From NCBI GenBank assembly GCA_965205155.1, contig OZ242033.1, positions 3,810,299 to 3,874,298 on the forward strand: a stretch of DNA of 64,000 bases, read 5' to 3'. The position numbers and the translations under genes were made by a program. This DNA comes from Aldehydirespirator sp965205155 (GTDB lineage: Bacteria > Actinomycetota > Acidimicrobiia > Acidimicrobiales > Aldehydirespiratoraceae). Numbering within the stretch: the stretch's first letter is position 1; each line of letters starts with the position of its first letter. Below, piece after piece: positions 25,109-33,369 of the stretch. The notes below the pieces were generated by a model. That model did not search any database and was not told the DNA's origin. It saw nothing but the letters and a program-made list of their open reading frames with translations.

Positions 25109-26128
25109 CTAGGCCCCTGTGCCGGTCGCCCCTCCGGGGGCCGGCACTTTTTCCATCGCAGGCACCAGGGACTCGGGTGGCGGGCCGTCACTGCGCTGCT
25201 CGGCCGCGAGCACCTCCTCCCACAGCTCCCGCACGATGGCCTCGGGTGTGCGGTCCCCTCCCTCGTGGAGCCGGATCCGGCCGGTGAGAGCCATCAGCGC
25301 GGCGTCTAGGCCCACCCCGGGGTCGTCGAGTGCCAGGTCACGGAGCTGGCAGAGGCGCGCGGCCACATCGCACAGGTCCATCGCCCCCCGCACCGATGCC
25401 CCCATCCGCACGTCGCGGTGGGTGCGGGTGGCTCGGGTCACCGCCACGGCCCGGGCCATGGTGCGCTCGGCCGTCGCACCGCCGGTCGGGAAGCCCTGGG
25501 CCCGCAACTCGACTATGCGGCGCTCGTCGCGCTCGTCCTGGTAGCCCATGGACAGGTGGCAGATGCGGTCGTAGACCGCGCTGGACAGGCGTGACGTGCC
25601 CACCGTGTCGTAGGGATTCATGGCGGCCACCATCCGGAACTGCTCCGCAGCGGCGATCCTCCCCACCCTGGGCAGATGGAGCTCGCCCTCCGACATCACC
25701 CCGATGAGCAGGTTGACGGTCTCCTCGGGCACCCGGTTGAGCTCCTCGACGTAGAGCAGCGCCCCGTCCTGCATGGCCTCGATGAGCGGGCCGGGCATGA
25801 AGGCGTCGCCGGTGTAGCCCTCCGACAGCACCCGGGCCGGGTCGAACTGCCCGGCGAGCCGGGCCGGGGTCAGCTCGGCATTGCCCTCGACGGTGACCAG
25901 CGGAACATCCATCGCCGCGGCCAGGGCCCGCAGCAGGGTGGTCTTGCCGGTGCCGGGCGGACCCTCGAGCAGCAGGTGACGTCCTGCGCCGACCGCGGCG
26001 ACCACCAGCTCGACCTCCCGGTGGCGCCCCACCATGGCAGACGCAACGGTGTCGACCAGGCTGCCACGGGCGTCGTGGAAACCGGAAGCGTCGGCCCGCC
26101 CGGCCTCTTCAGTCAAAGGCGATGACAC
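25109..26128 (-). CDS. MoxR-family AAA+ ATPase
   Basis: 339 residues from a GTG that overlaps the alcohol dehydrogenase gene by 20 bases. Walker A is GPPGTGKTT, Walker B LLYVEELNR (the usual D-E is V-E-E-L-N in this subclass), with sensor AAMNPYDT and the arginine finger region GMSxRLSSAVYDR-like (TSRLSSAVYDRICHL). MoxR proteins act with vWA proteins to insert metals or remodel enzymes; the downstream vWA gene fits this. A link with the adjacent alcohol dehydrogenase is possible from the overlap but not shown by sequence. Confidence 0.85.
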   Translation of the reverse strand: MSSPLTEEAGRADASGFHDARGSLVDTVASAMVGRHREVELVVAAVGAGRHLLLEGPPGTGKTTLLRALAAAMDVPLVTVEGNAELTPARLAGQFDPARVLSEGYTGDAFMPGPLIEAMQDGALLYVEELNRVPEETVNLLIGVMSEGELHLPRVGRIAAAEQFRMVAAMNPYDTVGTSRLSSAVYDRICHLSMGYQDERDERRIVELRAQGFPTGGATAERTMARAVAVTRATRTHRDVRMGASVRGAMDLCDVAARLCQLRDLALDDPGVGLDAALMALTGRIRLHEGGDRTPEAIVRELWEEVLAAEQRSDGPPPESLVPAMEKVPAPGGATGTGA

Positions 26129-27227
26129 CCCGGATGTTGCGGCCCTCGCGCAGGTCCCGGTAGCCCTCGTTCACCTCGTCCAGCGAGTAGGTGGCGCTCA
26201 CGAAGCTGTCGAGGTCGAGTTGGCCCTGGGTGTAGAGCGACAGCAGGTGCGGGATCTCCGAGCGGGGGCTGGCCGAGCCGAACGTCGAGCCCCGGAGCTG
26301 CTTGTTCATCATGGCGAAGTCGAACAGGTTGAACTGCACTTCCATCTGCTCCAGCGGAGCCACCGCGGCCACCACCACCGTCCCGCCCTTGCGGACCAGG
26401 AACTGGGCGGGAGCCAGCATCTCGCCGCGCATCACCCCCGGGGTGAGGATCAGGCTGTCGGCCATCACGCCGCCGGTCACGAGCCCGACCGTCTCCATGG
26501 CCGCCTCCATGGACTCGGCGGTGTGGGTGGCGCCGAACTTGCCGGCGGCCTCGCGCTTGGACTCGGCCGGGTCGACGGCCACGATGTTGGAGGCCCCGGC
26601 GATCTTGGCCGCCTGTAGCGCCGCGCTGCCGAGCCCGCCGCAGCCGACGACCACCACGGTGTCGCCGGGCCTTACGTCGGCCCGGTTGGCCACCGACCCG
26701 AAGCCGGTGGTCACGCCGCAGCTCACCAGTGCGGCGATGGGTGCGGGCACGTCGGGGTCGACCTTCACCGCGGAGTCGACGCTGACCACCATGTGCTCGG
26801 AGAACGTGCCCAGCTTGAGCATGGGAGTCAGGTCGCTGCCGCCGGCGTCGTGATGGCGGAAACCTCCCGCGGGCGGCATCATGCCGGGATCGAGCAGGTG
26901 AATGCCGAGGTCGCAGAGGTGCTGCTGGCCGTCGGCGCACCAGCGGCAGCGGCCGCACGACGGCACGAACGAGGCCGAGATGTGGTCGCCGACGGCCAGT
27001 TCGGCCACGCCCTCGCCTACCTCGACAACCACGCCGGCCCCCTCGTGTCCCCCCACGATTGGCATGGGCAACGGCATGGAGCCGTTGCGGACGTGCTCGT
27101 CGGAGTGGCACATGCCGGCTGCGGTCGTCTTCACCAGCACTTCTCGCGGTCCGGGAGCGTCGAGCTCGATCTCCTCGACGCTCCAGTCGGCGTTCGTCTC
27201 TCGCAGGACAGCTGCTCTGGTCTTCAC
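26109..27227 (-). CDS. Zinc-dependent alcohol dehydrogenase, NDMA-dependent type
   Basis: Medium-chain dehydrogenase/reductase, 372 residues, start MKTRAAVLRETNADWSVEEIEL. Catalytic zinc ligands are in AAGMCHSDEH and GHEGAG; the structural zinc loop is CGRCRWCADGQQHLC; the nucleotide site is VVVVGCGGLGSAALQAAKIAG. The overall pattern resembles the actinobacterial NDMA-dependent alcohol dehydrogenases (Rxyl_3153-type), which hold NAD tightly and are thought to pass electrons to mycofactocin; no mycofactocin gene is in the window. It overlaps the MoxR gene and is divergent from the CaiB gene across 168 bases. Confidence 0.85.
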   Translation of the reverse strand: MKTRAAVLRETNADWSVEEIELDAPGPREVLVKTTAAGMCHSDEHVRNGSMPLPMPIVGGHEGAGVVVEVGEGVAELAVGDHISASFVPSCGRCRWCADGQQHLCDLGIHLLDPGMMPPAGGFRHHDAGGSDLTPMLKLGTFSEHMVVSVDSAVKVDPDVPAPIAALVSCGVTTGFGSVANRADVRPGDTVVVVGCGGLGSAALQAAKIAGASNIVAVDPAESKREAAGKFGATHTAESMEAAMETVGLVTGGVMADSLILTPGVMRGEMLAPAQFLVRKGGTVVVAAVAPLEQMEVQFNLFDFAMMNKQLRGSTFGSASPRSEIPHLLSLYTQGQLDLDSFVSATYSLDEVNEGYRDLREGRNIRGVIAFD

Positions 27228-27395
27228 TCGGCACCTCCAGCGACTCGGGCGCGCGACGCTAGCGCGATCGCCGCAACCCCGCGATGTGGGATCCGGGTCG
27301 CGGTGAGCCTGCCACCGCCGGCATCCAGTGTGTGAAGATATGTGTGAAGATGTAGGGCTCCTATCAGATCGGATCGATCAACAGGGAGGCGAACG

Positions 27396-28583
27396 ATGGC
27401 GACGGGGCCACTCTCGGGCATACGAGTGATCGACCTGACCCAGGTGCTGGCCGGACCGACCGCGACCATGCTGCTGGCCGACCTCGGCGCGGACGTGATC
27501 AAGGTCGAGCCGCCCGGCACCGGCGACCTGTCCCGCCTGGCCCGTTTCGCCAAGGGCGGCATCAACAGCACCGTCGCCAACGCCAACCGGGGCAAGCGGT
27601 CGATCCAGATCGACCTTTCCACCGAAGCCGGCCGCGGGCTGGGCCTCAAGCTGCTGGCCGGCTGCGACGTGGCCGTCCAGAACATGCGGCCCGGAGTCAT
27701 GGACGGCCTGGGAATGGGATACGAGCACGCCGCGGCCGTCAACCCCGGGATCATCTACTGCTCGATGTCGGGTTACGGGTCGAGCGGCCCCTACGCCGGC
27801 CGGGCCGCGTACGACCCGATCATCCAGGCCGTGACCGGCTATGTGGCCCTTCAGGTCAACCCGGAGGTGCCCGTACCCGACCTGGTGCGCAACGGGGTGG
27901 TCGACAAGGCCTCGGGCTGGATGGCGGCGCTGGCCATCACCTCGGCCCTGTTCGCCCGGGCCCTGGGCGGCGGGGGCCAGCACATCGACCTGTCCATGTT
28001 CGACACCGCGGTGCAGTTCCTGTGGCCCGACGGCGGCATGGCCGACACGCTGCTCGACGAGGACGCCGGTGGTGGCCGGCACCTCGCCACCATCTACCGG
28101 CTCACGCCGTGCGCCGACGGCCACATCGTGTACTTCGTGGTCAGCGACAAGCAGTTCCACGGCCTCTACCGGGCCCTGGGCTGCGCTGACTGGATCGACC
28201 ACCCCCAGTGGGGCACCCACGAGGGCCGCCGCGGCCGGTCCGAGGAGCTCGGAGCCCTGCTGGAGGAGGAGTTCGGCAAATGGAAGGTTGCCGACCTGGT
28301 GCCCCGGATGCACGAGAACTCCGTGCCGTGCGGAGAGGTCGCCGCGGTGGAGGACCTGCACGACGATCCCCAGATCCGCCACAACGAGACCCTGGTCGAG
28401 TGGGACCATCCGACCGCGGGCCGGATCCGCCAGGCCCGGCTGGCCCCCCGGTTCTCGGCCACCCAGCCCGAGTTCCGCCCCTCTGTCCCCCGCCTCAACG
28501 AGCACGCCGACGAGATCCTGGCCGAGCTGGGCCTCGACGCCGGCGAGATCGAGAACCTCCGGGGGTCCGGCGCAGTGTTCTGA
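27396..28583 (+). CDS. CaiB/BaiF-family CoA transferase (class III)
   Basis: Predicted acyl-CoA:carboxylate CoA transferase, 395 residues, with ribosome-binding site GGGAGG 6 bases before ATG 27396. The N-terminal RVIDLTQVLAGPTATMLLADLGADVIKVEPPGTGD signature and the catalytic aspartate D140 (AAYDPIIQAVTG) are present. It is followed after 55 bases by an amidohydrolase on the same strand, so they are likely an operon for degradation of an amide or N-heterocycle. The acyl substrate cannot be deduced. Confidence 0.9.
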   Translation: MATGPLSGIRVIDLTQVLAGPTATMLLADLGADVIKVEPPGTGDLSRLARFAKGGINSTVANANRGKRSIQIDLSTEAGRGLGLKLLAGCDVAVQNMRPGVMDGLGMGYEHAAAVNPGIIYCSMSGYGSSGPYAGRAAYDPIIQAVTGYVALQVNPEVPVPDLVRNGVVDKASGWMAALAITSALFARALGGGGQHIDLSMFDTAVQFLWPDGGMADTLLDEDAGGGRHLATIYRLTPCADGHIVYFVVSDKQFHGLYRALGCADWIDHPQWGTHEGRRGRSEELGALLEEEFGKWKVADLVPRMHENSVPCGEVAAVEDLHDDPQIRHNETLVEWDHPTAGRIRQARLAPRFSATQPEFRPSVPRLNEHADEILAELGLDAGEIENLRGSGAVF

Positions 28584-28638
28584 CGACTCTCATGAGACAA
28601 TCGCCGCAGACCGCCAAGAAGAAGCAGGAGGCTGTTTC

Positions 28639-29877
28639 GTGAGAGTGCTGCGCAATGCTCGGCTCGCCGATGGACGGAACGTCGATGTGCGGATCGACAC
28701 CACCGACGGCACGATCTCCAGCGTCGCCGCCTCAGGCTCGACTGCGCTCGACGGCGAGGCAGACGTCGAGGATCTGGGCGGCTGGCTGCTGCTGCCGGCC
28801 ATGGCCGAGCCTCATGCCCACCTCGACAAAGCCCTGACCGCCGACGAGGTGCCCAACCCCAAGGGCGACCTCATGGGAGCCATCGGTGCCTGGTTCGAGG
28901 CCGCGGAGAAGGGACGGCTGTCCTATGAGCGGACCGTCGAGCGGGCCACGAAGGCCTTCGAGCTGCTGCTCGTGCACGGCGTGACCGCGGTCCGCACCCA
29001 CATCAACGTCACTGCCGACATCGGCATAGTCAGCGTGCTGGCCGTGCAGGAGGCGGCCCGGGCCATGGAGGGCCTCATCGACTTCCAGATGGTGGCCTTG
29101 ACCGGATGGCCGATGACCGGCCCGGACAGCGCGGCCAATGTTCGGGCGCTGGAGGAGGCCGTGGAGGCTGGGGTCGATCTCGTCGGGGGCTGCCCGAACC
29201 TCCAGGACGACCCGCCGGCCCACATCTCCGACGTGCTCGCGCTGGCTGCTTCCGCCGGCCTCGACATCGACCTGCACACCGACGAGACGCTCGACCCGTC
29301 CGTCCTGACGCTGCGCGAGCTGGCCCGCCAGGTGAGCGACAAGGGCTTCGACGGCACGGTGGCCGCGAGCCACTGCGTCAGCCTGGGCATGCAGCCCCCC
29401 GACGTGCAGGCCGCGGTGGCCGCCGAGGTCGCGGCGGCGGGCGTCTCGGTGATCACCCTGCCCCAGACCAACCTGTTCCTGCAGGGCCGCGACGACCCGG
29501 TGGGCACGCCCCGGGGCCTCACCGCCGTCAACGCCCTCCTGGACGCGGGCGCGGTGGTGGCCGCCGGGGCCGACAACGTACAGGATCCGTTCAACCTGGT
29601 GGGGCGCAGCGATCCGCTGGAGACGGCCGCGCTGATGGTGATGGCCGGACATCGCCTGCCCGACGACGCCTACGACATGGTCTCCAACACCGCCCGGCGG
29701 GTGATGGGCCTGGCTCCGGTCAATTTCGAGCCGGGCGATCCCGCCGACATGGTGGCCATAGACGCGCCCTCGGTGCGGGGCGCGGTGGCCGACGCACCGA
29801 TGTCGCGCCGGGTGTACCGCAGGGGTCGGCTGGTGGCCTCGGCCGACCAGCAGACCCGGGTGCTCCGGCCGAGTTGA
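28639..29877 (+). CDS. Amidohydrolase, cytosine deaminase-like
   Basis: Predicted metal-dependent deaminase, 412 residues from GTG 28639 with GGAGG 7 bases upstream; the open frame extends far upstream only as a shadow of the CaiB gene. The TIM-barrel metal ligands are recognizable: EPHAHLDKA, DLHTDET, ASHCVSL and GADNVQDPF. The HLDKA motif and the D-N/D-x2-DPF strand resemble cytosine deaminase/AtzC-type hydrolases rather than dihydroorotases. Substrate could be a pyrimidine, a triazine or another N-heterocycle. It is convergent with the Rieske oxygenase gene (9 bases apart). Confidence 0.85.
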   Translation: MRVLRNARLADGRNVDVRIDTTDGTISSVAASGSTALDGEADVEDLGGWLLLPAMAEPHAHLDKALTADEVPNPKGDLMGAIGAWFEAAEKGRLSYERTVERATKAFELLLVHGVTAVRTHINVTADIGIVSVLAVQEAARAMEGLIDFQMVALTGWPMTGPDSAANVRALEEAVEAGVDLVGGCPNLQDDPPAHISDVLALAASAGLDIDLHTDETLDPSVLTLRELARQVSDKGFDGTVAASHCVSLGMQPPDVQAAVAAEVAAAGVSVITLPQTNLFLQGRDDPVGTPRGLTAVNALLDAGAVVAAGADNVQDPFNLVGRSDPLETAALMVMAGHRLPDDAYDMVSNTARRVMGLAPVNFEPGDPADMVAIDAPSVRGAVADAPMSRRVYRRGRLVASADQQTRVLRPS

Positions 29878-29886
29878 ACTCCTGCC

Positions 29887-31152
29887 CTACTGGCTTACGT
29901 ACGAGTATTCGGTGGGAAGAGTGTCGTCGTCCGGTCCCACCACGTAGTTCCCGGCTCGCAGCGCCACCGGCGGCTCGTCGGGATCGAAGCTGACGCCCAC
30001 CGGGTCGCCGCCCTCGGCCACCACCCGGACCTGATTGAGGAACTGGCGCCGCACCATCGACACCCCCCGGTCGCTGGAGGCGAGATGCTCGGTTGAGTGC
30101 AGGGTGATCGGACCCTGGCCGACCTGGGTCTCGTAGTCGCCGGGATAGCGCTGGTGGCCCTCGTCGTCGAGGTCGAACCAGGTCTCGCCGTCGCCGTAGG
30201 TGGGCAGCCCCTGGGCCGGACGGTCCCTCGGCTTGCGCAGCATCGACACCACCCAGGTGTGGGTGTCGTCGATGGGAACGGCCCACGACATGTTGTTGGT
30301 CTTTCCCACCACGGTCAGGGTCGGCGTCGGGATCACCCTGATGGTGGGGACGCGGATCTCGGTCACCCGGTGCAGCACGTTGCCGTCGGGCAGGTCGCGG
30401 TCCTGGCTGGCGGTCACCCCCCAGGCGTGACCCTGCCAGTCGATGCGGGGCCAGATCTCCAACCTCGGATCGAACTGGTGGCCGCTGATGGCGTTGTGGA
30501 GGATGAAGACGTGGTACGGGTCCATGGCGTTCTCGTGGGTCTGGAACCAGTTGCAGGGCGCCACGGTGGGACCGCCGAAGGCGAAGTGGTCGATGATCAC
30601 GATCTCCTCGTCGTCGCGCAGGTCCTCGAAGATGTCGTAGCGGGGAAGGACCGGCTGGCGGTCGGCCGGCCCCAGGTAGGCGAAGACCAGCCCGTTGTAC
30701 TCCTGCACCGGGTACCAGGGCTGGCGGTAGGAGGCCCGGTTGCGTCCCCGGTCGGGTTCGCAGGGTTGATCGAGGCAGGTGCCGTCCACCGCGAAGAGCC
30801 AGCCGTGGTAGGGGCAACGGATCCCGTCGACCTCGACCCGGCCGTAGTAGAGGGTGGTGCCCCGGTGGCAGCAGCGGGGTTCGACAAGGCCGGGACGGCC
30901 GCTGCCGTCGCGGAACAGGATCAGGTCCTCGCCGAGGATCCGCACCTCCCGGGGAAGGGAGGTGGTCTCGGAGCTGCGGGCGACCGGATGCCAGTAGCGC
31001 CGCAGCAACTCCCCCGCGGGCGTGCCGGCCGACGTCTCCACCAGATCGGGATTCCACTCGCCCTGGCGGCGGCCGTAGGCCCGGCCGTCGGCGGTGTGCC
31101 CGGCACTTGTTGGCCCCGCCGATGGCGCCCCCGTAGCTTGAGCCTCAGCCAT
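29887..31152 (-). CDS. Rieske [2Fe-2S] ring-hydroxylating oxygenase, large subunit
   Basis: 421 residues. The Rieske cluster ligands are C94-x-H96 (CCHRG) and C113-x2-H116 (CPYHGW). The catalytic domain shows the iron-binding D-x2-H-x4-H pattern in NWFQTHENAMDPYHVFILHN. This matches the phthalate/vanillate-type oxygenases that work as alpha-only trimers with a separate reductase; no reductase or ferredoxin gene is adjacent. The substrate may be an aromatic acid or N-heterocycle. It is divergent from the 2OG oxygenase gene with overlapping 5' ends (31151-31152), and its upstream region carries a 33-35-bp direct duplication. Confidence 0.9.
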   Translation of the reverse strand: MAEAQATGAPSAGPTSAGHTADGRAYGRRQGEWNPDLVETSAGTPAGELLRRYWHPVARSSETTSLPREVRILGEDLILFRDGSGRPGLVEPRCCHRGTTLYYGRVEVDGIRCPYHGWLFAVDGTCLDQPCEPDRGRNRASYRQPWYPVQEYNGLVFAYLGPADRQPVLPRYDIFEDLRDDEEIVIIDHFAFGGPTVAPCNWFQTHENAMDPYHVFILHNAISGHQFDPRLEIWPRIDWQGHAWGVTASQDRDLPDGNVLHRVTEIRVPTIRVIPTPTLTVVGKTNNMSWAVPIDDTHTWVVSMLRKPRDRPAQGLPTYGDGETWFDLDDEGHQRYPGDYETQVGQGPITLHSTEHLASSDRGVSMVRRQFLNQVRVVAEGGDPVGVSFDPDEPPVALRAGNYVVGPDDDTLPTEYSYVSQ

Positions 31153-32242
31153 GGCCGGAGTATCCCACAGCCCGACGCCGCCCCATCAACCCGAGAGCGC
31201 GGTCAACACGGAACTCGACCGGATAGCCAAGGCATCCCACAGCCCACCGCCCCATCAACCCGAGAACTCGCCGGCCCGTGCCGACTGCGCCGGGATCCCT
31301 ACGGGCGCTACCACCTTCACGCCGCAGGTGATCGACATCTCGACCCTGAGAGCCGGCGGCACCGGCGCGGCCCGCCGGTCGGAGACGACCGCGGAGATCG
31401 AGTCGGCATGCACGGGCTCGGGGCTCTTCGTGGCGGCCGGCCACGGCATCGACGAGCAGCTCGCCGCAGCCTTCTCGGCGGCGCGGGACTTCTTCTCGCT
31501 GTCTCCCGGCGTGAAGGATCAGGTGCCGCGTGTCAACCGGTACGGATACGTCCCGGACCGGATGGAGGCTCGCGACCCGTCGAGCGCGGCCTACATGGGG
31601 CGGTCGAGCCTGGCCGCGGAGTACCTCGACATGGGCCTTACCGACGAGGTCGACCTCGCGGCCGTCGAGGCGCTGGGGTGCGACAGGTTCGAGGCCACCG
31701 TGCGCGCGTACCAGGCCGCCGCCCTCGGCGCGGCCCATGCCGTGCTGGAGGCTCTGGCGACCACGCTGGGCGTACGCGGCTTCTTCGCGGCCCGCATGTC
31801 GGCGCCCCAGTGCCGGCTGCGCTTCCTGCACTACCCGCCGACCGGGCACCTCGACGACGGGTCCGCGCCGGTGTTCAGCACACCCCACACCGACTACGGG
31901 GCTATCACCCTTCTCGCCACCGACGGCGTGCCGGGCCTGGAGGTGCTCCTGGACTCCGGGTGGGTGCCGGTGTCGGCGCAGCCGGGGAGCGTGATCGTGC
32001 AGCTCGGGGACATGCTGGCCCGCTGGACCAACGACCGTTACCGGTCGACCCCGCACCGGGTGGTGGGCTCGGCGGGCGCCGACCGTTTCTCGATCCCGTT
32101 CTTCGTGAACCCGGACCCCCACACCGTGGTCTCCACCATCAGCAGCTGCATCACACCCGAGCGTCCCGAGCGCTACGAGCCGGTGACCGCGGGCGAGTTC
32201 CTGGTGTCGCGCATCGACAGCCCCACCGAGCCCTACGTCTGA
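31151..32242 (+). CDS. 2-oxoglutarate/Fe(II) oxygenase of the isopenicillin N synthase family
   Basis: 363 residues in the open frame. Iron ligands are H-x-D in STPHTDYGAITLL and the distal H in TPHRVVG; 2-oxoglutarate binding R-x-S is RFSIPFF. The first 60 residues are low complexity and include a duplicated SHSP..PPHQPE segment, so the true start may be GTG 31328 (VIDISTLRAGG), which would match the usual N terminus of the family and give 304 residues. Substrate unknown; plant-hormone-like, gibberellin-like or amino-acid oxidations are all possible in this family. Confidence 0.82.
   Translation: MAGVSHSPTPPHQPESAVNTELDRIAKASHSPPPHQPENSPARADCAGIPTGATTFTPQVIDISTLRAGGTGAARRSETTAEIESACTGSGLFVAAGHGIDEQLAAAFSAARDFFSLSPGVKDQVPRVNRYGYVPDRMEARDPSSAAYMGRSSLAAEYLDMGLTDEVDLAAVEALGCDRFEATVRAYQAAALGAAHAVLEALATTLGVRGFFAARMSAPQCRLRFLHYPPTGHLDDGSAPVFSTPHTDYGAITLLATDGVPGLEVLLDSGWVPVSAQPGSVIVQLGDMLARWTNDRYRSTPHRVVGSAGADRFSIPFFVNPDPHTVVSTISSCITPERPERYEPVTAGEFLVSRIDSPTEPYV
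31162..31265. repeat. Direct duplication between divergent oxygenase genes
   Basis: 31162-31196 and 31233-31265 are near-identical (atcccacagccc...ccccatcaacccgaga, differing by a 3-base indel and a few bases). On the minus strand each copy contains ATGGGGCGG, and the two lie in one 36-codon frame that ends 8 bases inside the Rieske start. Confidence 0.7.
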
Positions 32243-32256
32243 CCGGGGCCTCGCCC

Positions 32257-33369
32257 GGGCGCGCTGAGGGGGCCGGCGCTTGGCGCCGGCCCCCTGTTCA
32301 GCGGTATGTCAGCTGATGAGGCTTCGGGTTAGAAGCCGTAGCTGATGTTGGGGTCGATGAACTCGTTGGTGAACAACTGGTCCGCGGTCAAGTCGGGATC
32401 GATGCCCTGCATGCCCGCAGCCACCATGTCGTTGAACGTCTTCTCGTAACGAGAAGCCTCCATGTTGCCTGCGATGCTGTCAGGACCGTCACCGACCAGA
32501 CCGAAGTCCCGCTGGGCCTGCACCGAGAACGCAGCCAGCTCAGGCGAGTAGCTCCACCACGTGTCAAAGGTCACCACCGCATCAACGATGACCGCGTTGG
32601 CCCGATCCGGACTGCTGTTGAAGTCCACCGACGCCTGCTGGATGATCGGCACCAGCCTCTCCAGACACGGACGCAGACCCTCGATCTCGCCGTTGCGGAC
32701 CCCGATCGTCTGAGAATAGATCTGGAACCCGGCATCATGCAGCAACTCGAACGCCACCGGCCGGCCATAGTCGGTGTGCACGAACTCGTACTGGTACGGC
32801 TCAGCCGAAGCGAACCCCTGCTGAGCGATGTCACCGTCAGCGATGAACCGAGCCGGCGAGCCCGTGTAGCCCTTGTCGACCTGATCCTCAGACCAGATCC
32901 CCTGAGCGATGAACACATCCGGGAACGTGCCGCCCGAGAAGACCTGCACGACAATGCCGCGCTCACCGATCTCATGGATGCCAGACAGGTCCGGATACAC
33001 CTCCGGATCCCACATCACCATCTGCGGGTTGCGCTCCAGCGGCGCCACCACCGACACCAACTGCGTCACATCCCAATGGTTGACCTGCTGATCAGTCGAG
33101 GCGTAACCCAGATGAATCGAATCATCCAAAGCCATGATCTCCGAAACCGAAGAACCACCCAGGAACGGCCCACCCGCGCGGACCTCCCACTCGATACCCA
33201 AATCAGCGCCACCGAGCACCATCGGACCCCGAACAATGCCATTGTCCTTATCAACCGAATAGCCCTCACCAACCAACTCATACATCGCACCATGCTCAGA
33301 CTCCGGGAACCAATCCGTCTGAACCACCAACGGCGACGGACACACACCCGACAAATCCACAGCAACCGC
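32257..33369. repeat. Long direct repeat, copy 1 (1113 bp)
   Basis: Identical, as far as I compared, to 35249-36361 (offset 2992 bases). It covers a terminator hairpin, the 3' end of the first binding-protein gene and its whole C-terminal domain. The inner part, 32332-33368, recurs a third time at 36374-37410. Proteins read from both strands of the three copies are identical, which implies nucleotide identity. Confidence 0.93.
32268..32294. terminator. Intrinsic terminator hairpin between convergent genes
   Basis: Perfect 12-bp stem GGGGGCCGGCGC/GCGCCGGCCCCC with a 3-base loop, 25 bases after the 2OG oxygenase stop and 34 bases after the leftward binding-protein stop. It probably serves both transcripts; there is no strong T-run. 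An identical copy is at 35260-35286. Confidence 0.65.
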
